64,000 nucleotides of DNA, taken from Nostoc sp. PCC 7107. GTDB taxonomy: Bacteria > Cyanobacteriota > Cyanobacteriia > Cyanobacteriales > Nostocaceae. The stretch spans positions 4,792,501 to 4,856,500 of the forward strand of contig NC_019676.1 of NCBI RefSeq assembly GCF_000316625.1, read 5' to 3'. The first letter of the stretch is position 1, and every line of letters begins with the position of its first letter. This document shows, piece after piece, positions 57,417-64,000 of the stretch. The notes beneath the pieces are model-generated. The model ran no database searches. It saw only the letters and a list, made by a program, of their open reading frames with translations, and had not been told where the DNA came from. The translations under genes were made by a program, and so were the position numbers.

Positions 57417-57601
57417 ATAAATAATTCAAAATTCAACTATATGGTGCTATTGGCAGACAGTCGTCTTCAACTTACGCCCGTGACTGTTCCGAATGTGGCT
57501 GTGCGTTACATTATCAATAATAATTTAAAGTAAACTCTGTTTAAGAGTTAAACTTCTACCCTAGTAAGGAAATTTATTCTGCCCTCTTATCTAACTGCTG
57601 T

Positions 57602-58105
57602 ATGAAAAGTATCCTTGCTCCTGGACATTTGCGAAAAGTGCATCACATTGCTCTCAACGTTAAAGATATGCAGGCTTCGCGTCACTTTTACGGTAGTGTT
57701 TTAGGCCTGCATGAATTGACAGGTAAGCAAGTACCCGCAACTCTAGTGGAACTTGTCGCTGAAGGGAAAGTTGCCAACTTTGTAACACCTGATGGCGTAA
57801 TTTTAGACTTATTTTGGACACCTGATCTCAATCCACCCCATCCAGAACCAGAACAGAGTTTTACAAGAGCCTATCATCTAGCTTTTGATATAGATCCGCG
57901 ATTTTTTGAGACAGCACTGGCTGTTTTGGCAGAAAATAAGGTAGCGATCGCTCATGGCCCAGTTACTCGTCCTACAGGTAAAGGTGTGTACTTTTATGAC
58001 CCCGATGGATTTATGATTGAAATCCGTTGCGATCCTCAACCTGAAAACACAGTGCTGAGTAGTTCTGTAAACTTGATTTCTCCTTTCCCTTTCCTTTGTC
58101 TATAG
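57602..58105 (+). CDS. VOC (glyoxalase/dioxygenase-fold) family protein
   Basis: A 167-residue protein with paired beta-alpha-beta-beta-beta modules. LRKVHHIALNVKDMQASRHFYGSVLGLHELTG carries the first metal-site His. YHLAFDIDPRFFETALAVLAENKVAIAHGP and KGVYFYDPDGFMIEIRC carry the second half and the C-terminal Glu. Substrate and reaction are not predictable. The last 20 residues are less regular than usual for the family. The next small gene starts 2 bp after the stop codon, so the two are probably co-translated. Confidence 0.92.
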   Translation: MKSILAPGHLRKVHHIALNVKDMQASRHFYGSVLGLHELTGKQVPATLVELVAEGKVANFVTPDGVILDLFWTPDLNPPHPEPEQSFTRAYHLAFDIDPRFFETALAVLAENKVAIAHGPVTRPTGKGVYFYDPDGFMIEIRCDPQPENTVLSSSVNLISPFPFLCL

Positions 58106-58107
58106 CA

Positions 58108-58386
58108 ATGCAGATATTTGAAGTTATCGAAGCCGCACTCACAAAACCACCCATTCCCCACGAACCATATAAACAATCTTTGAAAGCTTGGGCTATGTAT
58201 TGCTTGCGTGACCGAGGTTTCAAGGTTGTTTATGCTCAAAATGCTGATTTTGCCATTGAACCAAAAGGAGCAGAAAAAATCTATTTTAAAGTTACCAATA
58301 ATGCAGGTGATGTGGATAGTTCCTGCGCTTGGATAGTTTGGGATAGTGTCACCAAAATTGCCAGTTTGATTCCACCATCATCTTGA
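58108..58386 (+). CDS. Hypothetical protein coupled to the VOC gene
   Basis: A 92-residue protein that I do not recognise. MQIFEVIEAALTKPPIPHEPYKQSLKAWAMYCLRDRGFKVVYAQNADFAIEPKGAEKIYFKVTN suggests an N-terminal helix pair and three strands. The ...RGFKVVYAQNADFAIE...YFKVT rhythm is faintly like a small PD-(D/E)XK nuclease core, but the lysine arrangement is not right and I do not claim it. A start codon 2 bp after the VOC stop favours a real, coupled gene. Antisense frames here are shadows. Confidence 0.6.
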   Translation: MQIFEVIEAALTKPPIPHEPYKQSLKAWAMYCLRDRGFKVVYAQNADFAIEPKGAEKIYFKVTNNAGDVDSSCAWIVWDSVTKIASLIPPSS

Positions 58387-58395
58387 TAATTAGGT

Positions 58396-59658
58396 CTAAT
58401 TTTCTAATATCTGCCGTGCAAACTCAATGGCATCTTCGGCTGTAGTAATTTTACCCTCAGCTTGGGCTACAGCAATCTCTTTTAGTAGCTCACCGACAAC
58501 TGGCGACGCTGGAATATTTAATGCTACCATTAGATTTTTACCACTTACTAGTTGAGTGGGATGAGCGACCAGATCATCAGGGTTAAGGTAGCGGCTGACC
58601 AAAGGTGAGTAAACCAACAAAGATTTGTCGCCGGAAATCGCCTCTACCAAAGTATCTTGGGCCACAGCCAATACGACAATAGTAGGAAATACATTACCTG
58701 CTTCTTGGAACAAAAGATATTGTTCTCGGATGGAATTATTGGTAGATTTTAACTGCGGAAACAGTTTCAGCGCAGTCATAACGGCGCGAATTTCCGCACG
58801 GCTATAGGTGAGTGCTTGTAGTTCTATTTCTGCAACTTCGGGATGAGGATGTACAAGACAAGCGAGTTTAGCAATACCTAACCAAGTTGTTTTGACAGTA
58901 TCGCGTACATATTGTTGTAGTTCTGTACCAAATTGCGGTGCAAGTATGGTGGCGGCTGTGTCAACAGCGGCGAGTTTTTCAAAGCTGGCGGCTGTCGCAT
59001 TTTTAAATAAATCTGTTAGTAAACCATCTTTTCCGGCGTTGGCTAACCAAGGTGTACCTTGGAGACTAGCTAGAAGATAGCCAATTTCTGCACGGACTCG
59101 TTCGGCGGCGACTGTGGTAATGTATGATGCTAAAGCGCGAATTGTCTCTTTGGTAGTCGGTTCAATATTAAAACTCAGTTGGGCAGCTTGGCGATAAGCT
59201 CGCATTAACCGTAAAGGGTCATCTTTGAGGTTGGCTGGTGATATCATACGCAACAGACTTTGCTGTAAGTCAGCACAACCTTGTAATGGGTCGATGATTT
59301 CTTGGGTATGGGGATTATAAGCGATCGCATTAATTGTAAAATCCCTTCTATGCAAGTCAATCTCTATACTATTGCCTTCTTGTTGGGCAAAGTCAGCCGT
59401 AGCTTGGGGAAATACCACACGGGCAATTTTGCGTTCTGCATCCAGCAAGACAAACCCAGCTTGATAATGTTTAGCGATCGCTCTGGCTACCTTCACCGCA
59501 TCCGATGGTATCACAAAGTCAAGATCCCAATATTCACGAGTTCTGCCCAAGATAGCATCACGCACCGCACCACCCACCATATAAGCTGGTTGTGGCAACC
59601 ATTCTAAGCTAAAAGGCCAATTTGACGGCGCGAGAATAGCAGCAACAGAACTGTGCAT
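58396..59658 (-). CDS. CCA tRNA nucleotidyltransferase / poly(A) polymerase-family protein
   Basis: A 420-residue class II nucleotidyltransferase. MVGGAVRDAILGR is the GG motif and YWDLDFVIP the DxD metal motif. IEIDLHRRDFTINAIAYNP carries the RRD segment, and LKDDPLRLMRAYRQAAQLSF the ERxxxE-like nucleotide-recognition helix. The C-terminal half is helical, as usual. Cyanobacteria often have separate CC- and A-adding enzymes, so whether it adds CCA, CC or A cannot be told from motifs alone. ATG 59658 was chosen; an in-frame TTG lies further upstream. Divergent from ycf34. Confidence 0.9.
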   Translation of the reverse strand: MHSSVAAILAPSNWPFSLEWLPQPAYMVGGAVRDAILGRTREYWDLDFVIPSDAVKVARAIAKHYQAGFVLLDAERKIARVVFPQATADFAQQEGNSIEIDLHRRDFTINAIAYNPHTQEIIDPLQGCADLQQSLLRMISPANLKDDPLRLMRAYRQAAQLSFNIEPTTKETIRALASYITTVAAERVRAEIGYLLASLQGTPWLANAGKDGLLTDLFKNATAASFEKLAAVDTAATILAPQFGTELQQYVRDTVKTTWLGIAKLACLVHPHPEVAEIELQALTYSRAEIRAVMTALKLFPQLKSTNNSIREQYLLFQEAGNVFPTIVVLAVAQDTLVEAISGDKSLLVYSPLVSRYLNPDDLVAHPTQLVSGKNLMVALNIPASPVVGELLKEIAVAQAEGKITTAEDAIEFARQILEN

Positions 59659-59745
59659 TGTAATAAAAATCAACTCCGCAACTAGTGAACAAAACCTTCG
59701 CTTACGTTAGATTAGCAATAAAGCTTCCTTGGAGGTGGTTATATT

Positions 59746-59994
59746 ATGTGTATTTGCGTAAACTGCCACTACGTAGACCGTTGTGTAACCTATCATGCCG
59801 TAGAAACCCAACACCAACAGCCTCATTTAACTGAGAACCCAACTTTTGACCCCAATGAACCTTCTATCAATGTCAATATCCGCACCAAAGAGGATTTCAT
59901 TGAAATGGAATGGGACGTTGTTGGTTGTCTTAGCTTCAAGCAAGAAACTGGTAAATGGTCGAAATTGCGTCCAGGTGAACTAGTACCGACGTGA
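59746..59994 (+). CDS. ycf34: Ycf34 family Fe-S cluster protein
   Basis: An 82-residue protein with the Ycf34 pattern MCICVNCHYVDRCVTYHAVETQH. The N-terminal Cys residues (three in CICVNC, one in DRC) can hold an iron-sulfur cluster. FIEMEWDVVGCLSFKQETGKWSKLRPGELVPT is the conserved C-terminal part. Ycf34 is conserved in cyanobacteria and algal plastids and linked to photosystem assembly. A very good ribosome-binding site (TTGGAGGTGG) lies upstream. Confidence 0.93.
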   Translation: MCICVNCHYVDRCVTYHAVETQHQQPHLTENPTFDPNEPSINVNIRTKEDFIEMEWDVVGCLSFKQETGKWSKLRPGELVPT

Positions 59995-60117
59995 TGGCTA
60001 TGATAGGTAAATTTCCAGCGGCTACTGCTGTTTATTGCAGTAGTCGTAATATTTTTATGATTTTATGCTTGAATAAATATCACGCCAACTCTAAAAAAAT
60101 TTATATAATTACTTGCT

Positions 60118-60768
60118 TTGACAACAGAATTAACAACTCTACCCGCCCAAAAATATGCTTTATCACTGCACACCACTACGCCAGAATTAGGCTTGGCTAT
60201 TAGTAACTTTGCTGATGAAACTCGCACAAATGTTTGGCATTTAGGGCGTGATTTATCCAGTTATGTGCATCAATATTTAATTGATTTTATTCAACCCCAA
60301 ACTTGGTCAGATTTGGCATTTATCGCCGTTGCTAAAGGGCCAGGTGGTTTTACAGGAACTCGTATTGGTGTAGTCCTCGCCCGTACTTTAGGGCAACAAT
60401 TAAATATCCCTGTGTTTGCTATTTCTACTTTAGCCGCGGTAGCTTGGTCACACAAAAATGATCATCAAAAATTAATTGCTACAGAAATGTCAGCACAAAG
60501 AGGTAAAGTCTTTGGTGCTATTTATCAAATTAATTCAGCTACGTCCGAAATGTCAGCTTTATTTCCAGATACATTACTCACACCAGAAGCTTGGCAAGAA
60601 ACTTTAGCTAATTGTAATACTGAGTATCAGCTAATTCAAGCACAATCTGGGTTAGCCGCAACTGTAACCAGTATTTTGGAACTTTCTTCTCTAGAATGGC
60701 GACAAGGAAAACGACCTGATTGGTCAGAGGCCTTACCTTATTATGGGCAACATCCAGTGGAAATGTAA
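60118..60768 (+). CDS. tsaB: tRNA threonylcarbamoyladenosine biosynthesis protein TsaB
   Basis: A 216-residue ASKHA-fold protein that partners TsaD in forming t6A37 on tRNA. YALSLHTTTPELGLAISNF starts the fold, and VAKGPGGFTGTRIGVVLARTLGQQLNIPVFAISTLAAVAW is the core family signature. No ATG precedes the conserved start, and the first in-frame start codon that fits is TTG at 60118 (TTG ACA ACA GAA), without a strong ribosome-binding site. The gene follows ycf34 by 123 bp. Confidence 0.92.
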   Translation: MTTELTTLPAQKYALSLHTTTPELGLAISNFADETRTNVWHLGRDLSSYVHQYLIDFIQPQTWSDLAFIAVAKGPGGFTGTRIGVVLARTLGQQLNIPVFAISTLAAVAWSHKNDHQKLIATEMSAQRGKVFGAIYQINSATSEMSALFPDTLLTPEAWQETLANCNTEYQLIQAQSGLAATVTSILELSSLEWRQGKRPDWSEALPYYGQHPVEM

Positions 60769-60892
60769 AACTTAGAAGCATTTCTCCACATCATAGTTAT
60801 ACTGCTGTCATCACAATGCAAAATTTGTAATGTAAAACTAAAATATTATAAATGGAAATGCACTTAATCAATGTTAATTAAGGGGTATTAAT

Positions 60893-61819
60893 GTGTTTAG
60901 CAATAAAAAAATCCAACTTTTAATAACAGCAACAATTACACTAGTTTCTACAGCTGGTAGCTTAAGTTTGGCAGGATTTCTGTACAAAGATTATCTTAAA
61001 AATACTTTATTATTTTCACAATTAATAGGTAAGCAATCATCCAATGGCTTGAATGGGTCAATATCAGTAAAAGCACAAGATATTACTTTAAATACAAACA
61101 AAGAAGCTATACCGAAAGAATTTCAAGGACAAACTATTTATGAAGCAAAACTACCAATCAAAGATAAATTTATTGCGCTGACATTCGATGACGGCCCCAG
61201 CCCAAAAAATACAACACAAGTACTAGAAATTTTAAAGCAAAATCATATCAAAGCTACATTTTTCTTAGTTGGGCAAATGGTTAGCTTTCATCCTCAAATT
61301 GTCAAACAAATTGCAGCTGAAGGTCATGTGTTAGGAAACCACACATGGCATCATTGGTATCGGCGGATGGATGTTGGTACAGCCGCTAGTGAAATTAATC
61401 GTACAGCAGACATCATCTATAAACTTACAGGGGTGAAAACTACACTATTTCGTCCCCCCGGAGGCTTTTTACACAATGGTTTAGTTGATTACGCCAAAAG
61501 TCAAAAGTATGCAATCATGATGTGGTCAGATGAATCAGGAGATTCACAACGTCGGGGAGTGGCTACAACTTTAATTAAAAATGTCGAAAAAAGTGTCAAA
61601 CCCGGTGGCATTGTGTTGATGCACGATGGTGGCGGTAATCGTTCTCGAACTGTTAAAGCATTACCGCAAATTATTGTAGATTTAACAGCCAAAGGGTATA
61701 AGTTTGTCACCATACCCGAATTACTGGAAATGCAAACTCAAGCTAAAGATGTAGTGACGGCAGAATCATCTATAGTTACTAAAGATGAGCATCCTAATCA
61801 TCAATTACATAATCAATGA
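60893..61819 (+). CDS. Polysaccharide deacetylase (NodB homology domain)
   Basis: A 308-residue exported or membrane-anchored CE4 enzyme. The N-terminal helix (LLITATITLVSTAGSLSLAGFLY) acts as signal anchor. The NodB domain begins LTFDDGPSPKNTTQVLEILKQNHIKATFFLVGQMV (catalytic Asp pair) and continues VLGNHTWHHW (metal-binding H-x3-H), FRPPGG and IVLMHDGGG. It removes acetyl groups from peptidoglycan or chitin-like glycans. The start is GTG 60893 with AAGGGG just upstream; the ATG two bases earlier is out of frame. Confidence 0.94.
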   Translation: MFSNKKIQLLITATITLVSTAGSLSLAGFLYKDYLKNTLLFSQLIGKQSSNGLNGSISVKAQDITLNTNKEAIPKEFQGQTIYEAKLPIKDKFIALTFDDGPSPKNTTQVLEILKQNHIKATFFLVGQMVSFHPQIVKQIAAEGHVLGNHTWHHWYRRMDVGTAASEINRTADIIYKLTGVKTTLFRPPGGFLHNGLVDYAKSQKYAIMMWSDESGDSQRRGVATTLIKNVEKSVKPGGIVLMHDGGGNRSRTVKALPQIIVDLTAKGYKFVTIPELLEMQTQAKDVVTAESSIVTKDEHPNHQLHNQ

Positions 61820-61852
61820 GGCGGGAGTTAAACGCAAAGGAAAACAGAGGGT

Positions 61853-61894
61853 AACGCAGAGGTACGCAAAGCATACTCGGCAATACTCTGCGTT
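61853..61894. terminator. Inverted repeat between convergent deacetylase and methyltransferase genes
   Basis: AACGCAGAG pairs with CTCTGCGTT over a 24-nt loop. The arms belong to an AACGCAGAGG-type repeat family seen also near 52380-52420 in this window. It could end both transcripts. Confidence 0.55.
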
Positions 61895-61898
61895 TAAA

Positions 61899-63077
61899 TT
61901 AAGGTGACAACATTACTAACTGTTGCTGAATCAACTTTCTCACTCCATCCAAGTTGAACTGCACGTTTGCCAAAATCTCCCCTACTGTCGCTTGTCCATC
62001 ACAAGTTTGCATAAATTCAAATTCTGCTGTTGACAAATTGACTATTTGGTAGTCGTAATTAAAAATACATTGACTCGGAAAACCATCAATACAAGGGTTT
62101 AATTCGGGAATTGCGGATAAAAGAGTGTCATCACTTGACCAGTCAGTTTTGATGATAGGGGGACGACCAAGAAAAAATTCGTAGTGGGTAACTTCTGGGT
62201 CGAGTAATTCTATTAAACGATATAACTGACGCTGATTGAGATTTTCGGCTCGTTTGATTAACTCTAGTGCTTTACCCAAAAGTCTATCTAACTGCCAAAA
62301 ACCAGGATTTGAGAAGCTAATAAATTCTAAACCAGACGCATCAATTAATTCAAATAATGTCTCAACGTTGTAATCAACTTCTTGGGGATGAACGTACATA
62401 TCCGCGAAGCATTCATCTCGCTGATTTTCCATTGCCCAGCGTTGTTTTTCGTATTTGACAATTCGATTATTTTCTGGTAGAGACGAAAATATTTTTCGTC
62501 CGACTTGCACACCATCACGGTAGTCGCCGCGTTGTTCACCTTGGAGAAGGGCGATCGCTTTTTGCATGAGTTGAATTTCCCAACGTCCCAACTCACCATA
62601 CACAAAAATGTGCATGAAACCGCCTGGGGCTAATTTCTTGGCTAAAGCTTGAATACCACGAATTGGGTCGGGGAGGTGATGTAATACCCCGACGCAATTA
62701 ATGAAATCAAATTCACCTGGTAACTGCTCCACATCATAGATGCTGAGGTGATGAAACTCAACGCGGTTTGCGCCAGAACGCTGACAACGTTCTTTCGCCA
62801 CAGCTAAAGCACCCGCACTCAAGTCAATACCAACTACAGAAGCTTGGGGGTTGAGATGAACCAAGTATTCTGTACCTACACCTGTACCGCAGCCAGCATC
62901 TAAAATGCGAATATCTTGCTTTTGCGGTTTTTGACCTGTGCAGAAGTTATAAGCTGCTAACCAATTCCAACGCCAGTTATAGCCTGGGGGTGGTTCATCT
63001 AGCAAGGGTTCTGGAGGAAAGGGATAGGTATTGTAGAGTTTGGCAACAGCAGCACTAACGCTTTTGGAATCTGACAT
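61899..63077 (-). CDS. Class I SAM-dependent methyltransferase
   Basis: A 392-residue protein. Motif I is ILDAGCGTGVGTEYLVHLN near residue 59. The acidic end of strand 2 is VVGIDLSAGALAVAK, and FDFINCVGVLHHLPDPIRGI is motif IV-like. A long C-terminal extension (about 180-392) ends in LSTAEFEFMQTCDGQATVGEILANVQ, which resembles a small winged-helix/PqqD-like module. The N-terminus VAKLYNTYPFPPEP is typical of a cyanobacterial methyltransferase group of unknown substrate. ATG 63077 (MSDSKSVSAA) was preferred to ATG 63089. Confidence 0.87.
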   Translation of the reverse strand: MSDSKSVSAAVAKLYNTYPFPPEPLLDEPPPGYNWRWNWLAAYNFCTGQKPQKQDIRILDAGCGTGVGTEYLVHLNPQASVVGIDLSAGALAVAKERCQRSGANRVEFHHLSIYDVEQLPGEFDFINCVGVLHHLPDPIRGIQALAKKLAPGGFMHIFVYGELGRWEIQLMQKAIALLQGEQRGDYRDGVQVGRKIFSSLPENNRIVKYEKQRWAMENQRDECFADMYVHPQEVDYNVETLFELIDASGLEFISFSNPGFWQLDRLLGKALELIKRAENLNQRQLYRLIELLDPEVTHYEFFLGRPPIIKTDWSSDDTLLSAIPELNPCIDGFPSQCIFNYDYQIVNLSTAEFEFMQTCDGQATVGEILANVQFNLDGVRKLIQQQLVMLSP

Positions 63078-63164
63078 GATCAACAACATCGCAGTATTTC
63101 TGAGTTTACCGAAATGCTGGACATTTGTGATAAGAGTTTTTGAACGCTAAGAGGCGCGGAGTTG

Positions 63165-63551
63165 TTATTCCCGTTCTTGGTAGTCTTCAGCGGATTTTGG
63201 ATCTAGTTCCCAGCGGCGATCGTCGCGTTGTTCGAGAATATCATTGGTGCGGAGGAAAGCGCGATCGTCCATTTCTAAGCCGACGGCTGCTTCGATTTCT
63301 TCGGTGACATCTTGTTCAGGGACAGCGACTGTACCACCAACAGCTTCATCACCTACGGTATCTTGCCAATAAGTGTAACTGTCCTGACTGGTGACTTCGG
63401 GGCTATCAGGATACTCTGGGGTACTTTGATCAAGCGATCGCTCACCAATATTGTATCCTGGCAAGTCTTTCACTCCAGTGCCGTAAGATTCGGTAATTTC
63501 CTGTGGTAAATCTTCAGAATTAATTTCCTGATGTTGATTTTTTTCTGCCAT
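63165..63551 (-). CDS. DUF6335 family acidic protein
   Basis: A 128-residue acidic, probably disordered protein. ESYGTGVKDLPGYNIGERSLDQSTPEYPDSPEVTSQDSYTYW is followed by VGLEMDDRAFLRTNDILEQRDDRRWELDPKSAEDYQERE. This matches the DUF6335 pattern of cyanobacteria. There is no known function or membrane segment. Divergent from the DUF2267 gene across a repeat-containing spacer. Confidence 0.88.
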   Translation of the reverse strand: MAEKNQHQEINSEDLPQEITESYGTGVKDLPGYNIGERSLDQSTPEYPDSPEVTSQDSYTYWQDTVGDEAVGGTVAVPEQDVTEEIEAAVGLEMDDRAFLRTNDILEQRDDRRWELDPKSAEDYQERE

Positions 63552-63730
63552 AATATCTGCCTTTTCTGCCTCCTTACAATAACGTTTTTGTTAGCAAAAT
63601 TTGTCTCACTTTAGAAGTACAACTTTAGAGATAAAAAAATCTATCCCCTTAGAACGAAGTTAAGGTAGTTTTTACAGCCTAATCTTGTAAGTGTAAATTC
63701 AAGGTCAAGCAACTTGTAGTTGAATCTGTT

Positions 63731-63798
63731 AGTTATGAGTTAGAAGTTATCAACTCACACAACAAAATCCCCCAATTCTTGCTTCTTAACTCATAACT
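63731..63798. repeat. Inverted repeat with T-tract between divergent genes
   Basis: AGTTATGAGTTAGAAG (63731-63746) pairs with CTTCTTAACTCATAACT (63782-63798) with one bulge, and a run of eight T follows. On the plus strand it has the form of an intrinsic terminator, though no gene on that strand ends here. It lies in the 336-bp spacer 63552-63887, 90 bp before the DUF2267 gene. Confidence 0.6.
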
Positions 63799-63887
63799 TT
63801 TTTTGGTTAAGAAATCACTATTTGTATTTTTATTCCTGAAACTTCTCATACTCATAGTGTTGAGTTTTTTTTCAGCGGAGGTAGAAA

Positions 63888-64000
63888 GTGGAATATCAAG
63901 AGTTTATTATCCATGTTCAAAGCCTATCTCAATCCACTTCTCTTGAGGAGGCGGAAGTTGCTACTCGCGCGACATTAGAAACTATCAAGGAACGTATTGC
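63888..64000 (+). CDS. DUF2267 domain protein (5' part, runs off the window)
   Basis: Only 37 codons are present (MEYQEFIIHVQSLSQSTSLEEAEVATRATLETIKERI), but they match the N-terminal helix-turn-helix-like start of the DUF2267 family, whose function is unknown. The start is GTG 63888, with CGGAGGTAG giving a strong ribosome-binding site. Confidence 0.85.
   Translation, partial: MEYQEFIIHVQSLSQSTSLEEAEVATRATLETIKERI

Overview
The window looks like chromosomal DNA of a filamentous, probably heterocyst-forming cyanobacterium of the Nostoc/Anabaena group. The reasons are the very frequent GCGATCGC (HIP1) octamer inside and between genes, AT-rich intergenic DNA with heptamer and hairpin repeats, and cyanobacterial markers: a phycobiliprotein lyase of the CpcS/CpeS family, crtP-crtB, Ycf34, DUF2839, DUF3181, DUF29 and Uma2 proteins, and STAND-type CHAT, NACHT and WD40 giants. 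The species cannot be fixed from the sequence alone. All calls were made by reading the sequence and translations; no database search was run.

Layout. 0-7.3 kb: 5' end of rplS, a family 2 glycosyltransferase, an RND efflux pump with its adaptor, and a CpcS-like lyase. 7.4-13.3 kb: DUF2839 protein, a DinG-like protein with a degenerate P-loop, an M48 peptidase, a small secreted protein, and lysS with a C-terminal KTSC domain. 13.5-17.2 kb: an OmpR-type regulator divergent from an HTH-NACHT STAND protein. 17.3-26.5 kb: a rhodanese without its cysteine, an RNase D-like exonuclease, two CAP proteins around a Uma2 gene, DUF29, trpB, a SUI1 factor, a Pmp3 peptide and clpB.

26.6-41.4 kb is the accessory part. 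It starts with a single-domain REP-type (RAYT) transposase and two 158-bp hairpin repeats beside it. A 21-bp minisatellite follows, then a CHAT-NB-ARC-TPR protein preceded by small genes, one of which carries an in-frame stop. Further on are a GAF/degenerate-kinase plus receiver pair, moaC, tRNA-Arg and sucrose-phosphate phosphatase. The region ends with a two-gene unit that I regard as the most interesting object in the window: a membrane protein resembling the Pycsar effector (PycTM) and a 1067-residue protein with a class III nucleotide cyclase at the N-terminus, a STAND-type helical linker and 14 WD40 repeats.

42-64 kb is mainly housekeeping and envelope genes: MFS transporter, Uma2, polyprenyl-phosphate glycosyltransferase, NlpC/P60 peptidase divergent from a serine beta-lactamase-like protein, a branched-chain-type ABC binding protein, tRNA-Ser, crtB and crtP, nagZ, a B12/radical SAM protein, small membrane proteins, a c6-like cytochrome, a VOC protein, a CCA/poly(A) polymerase-type nucleotidyltransferase, ycf34, tsaB, a polysaccharide deacetylase, a methyltransferase, DUF6335, and the start of a DUF2267 gene.

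How the genes fit together: most transcription units are single genes closed by clear inverted-repeat terminators. Three large signal-transducing NTPase or cyclase proteins (NACHT, CHAT-NB-ARC-TPR, cyclase-WD40) lie within 27 kb and are all plausible anti-phage or programmed-death switches. Repeat-generating elements are concentrated at the same place.
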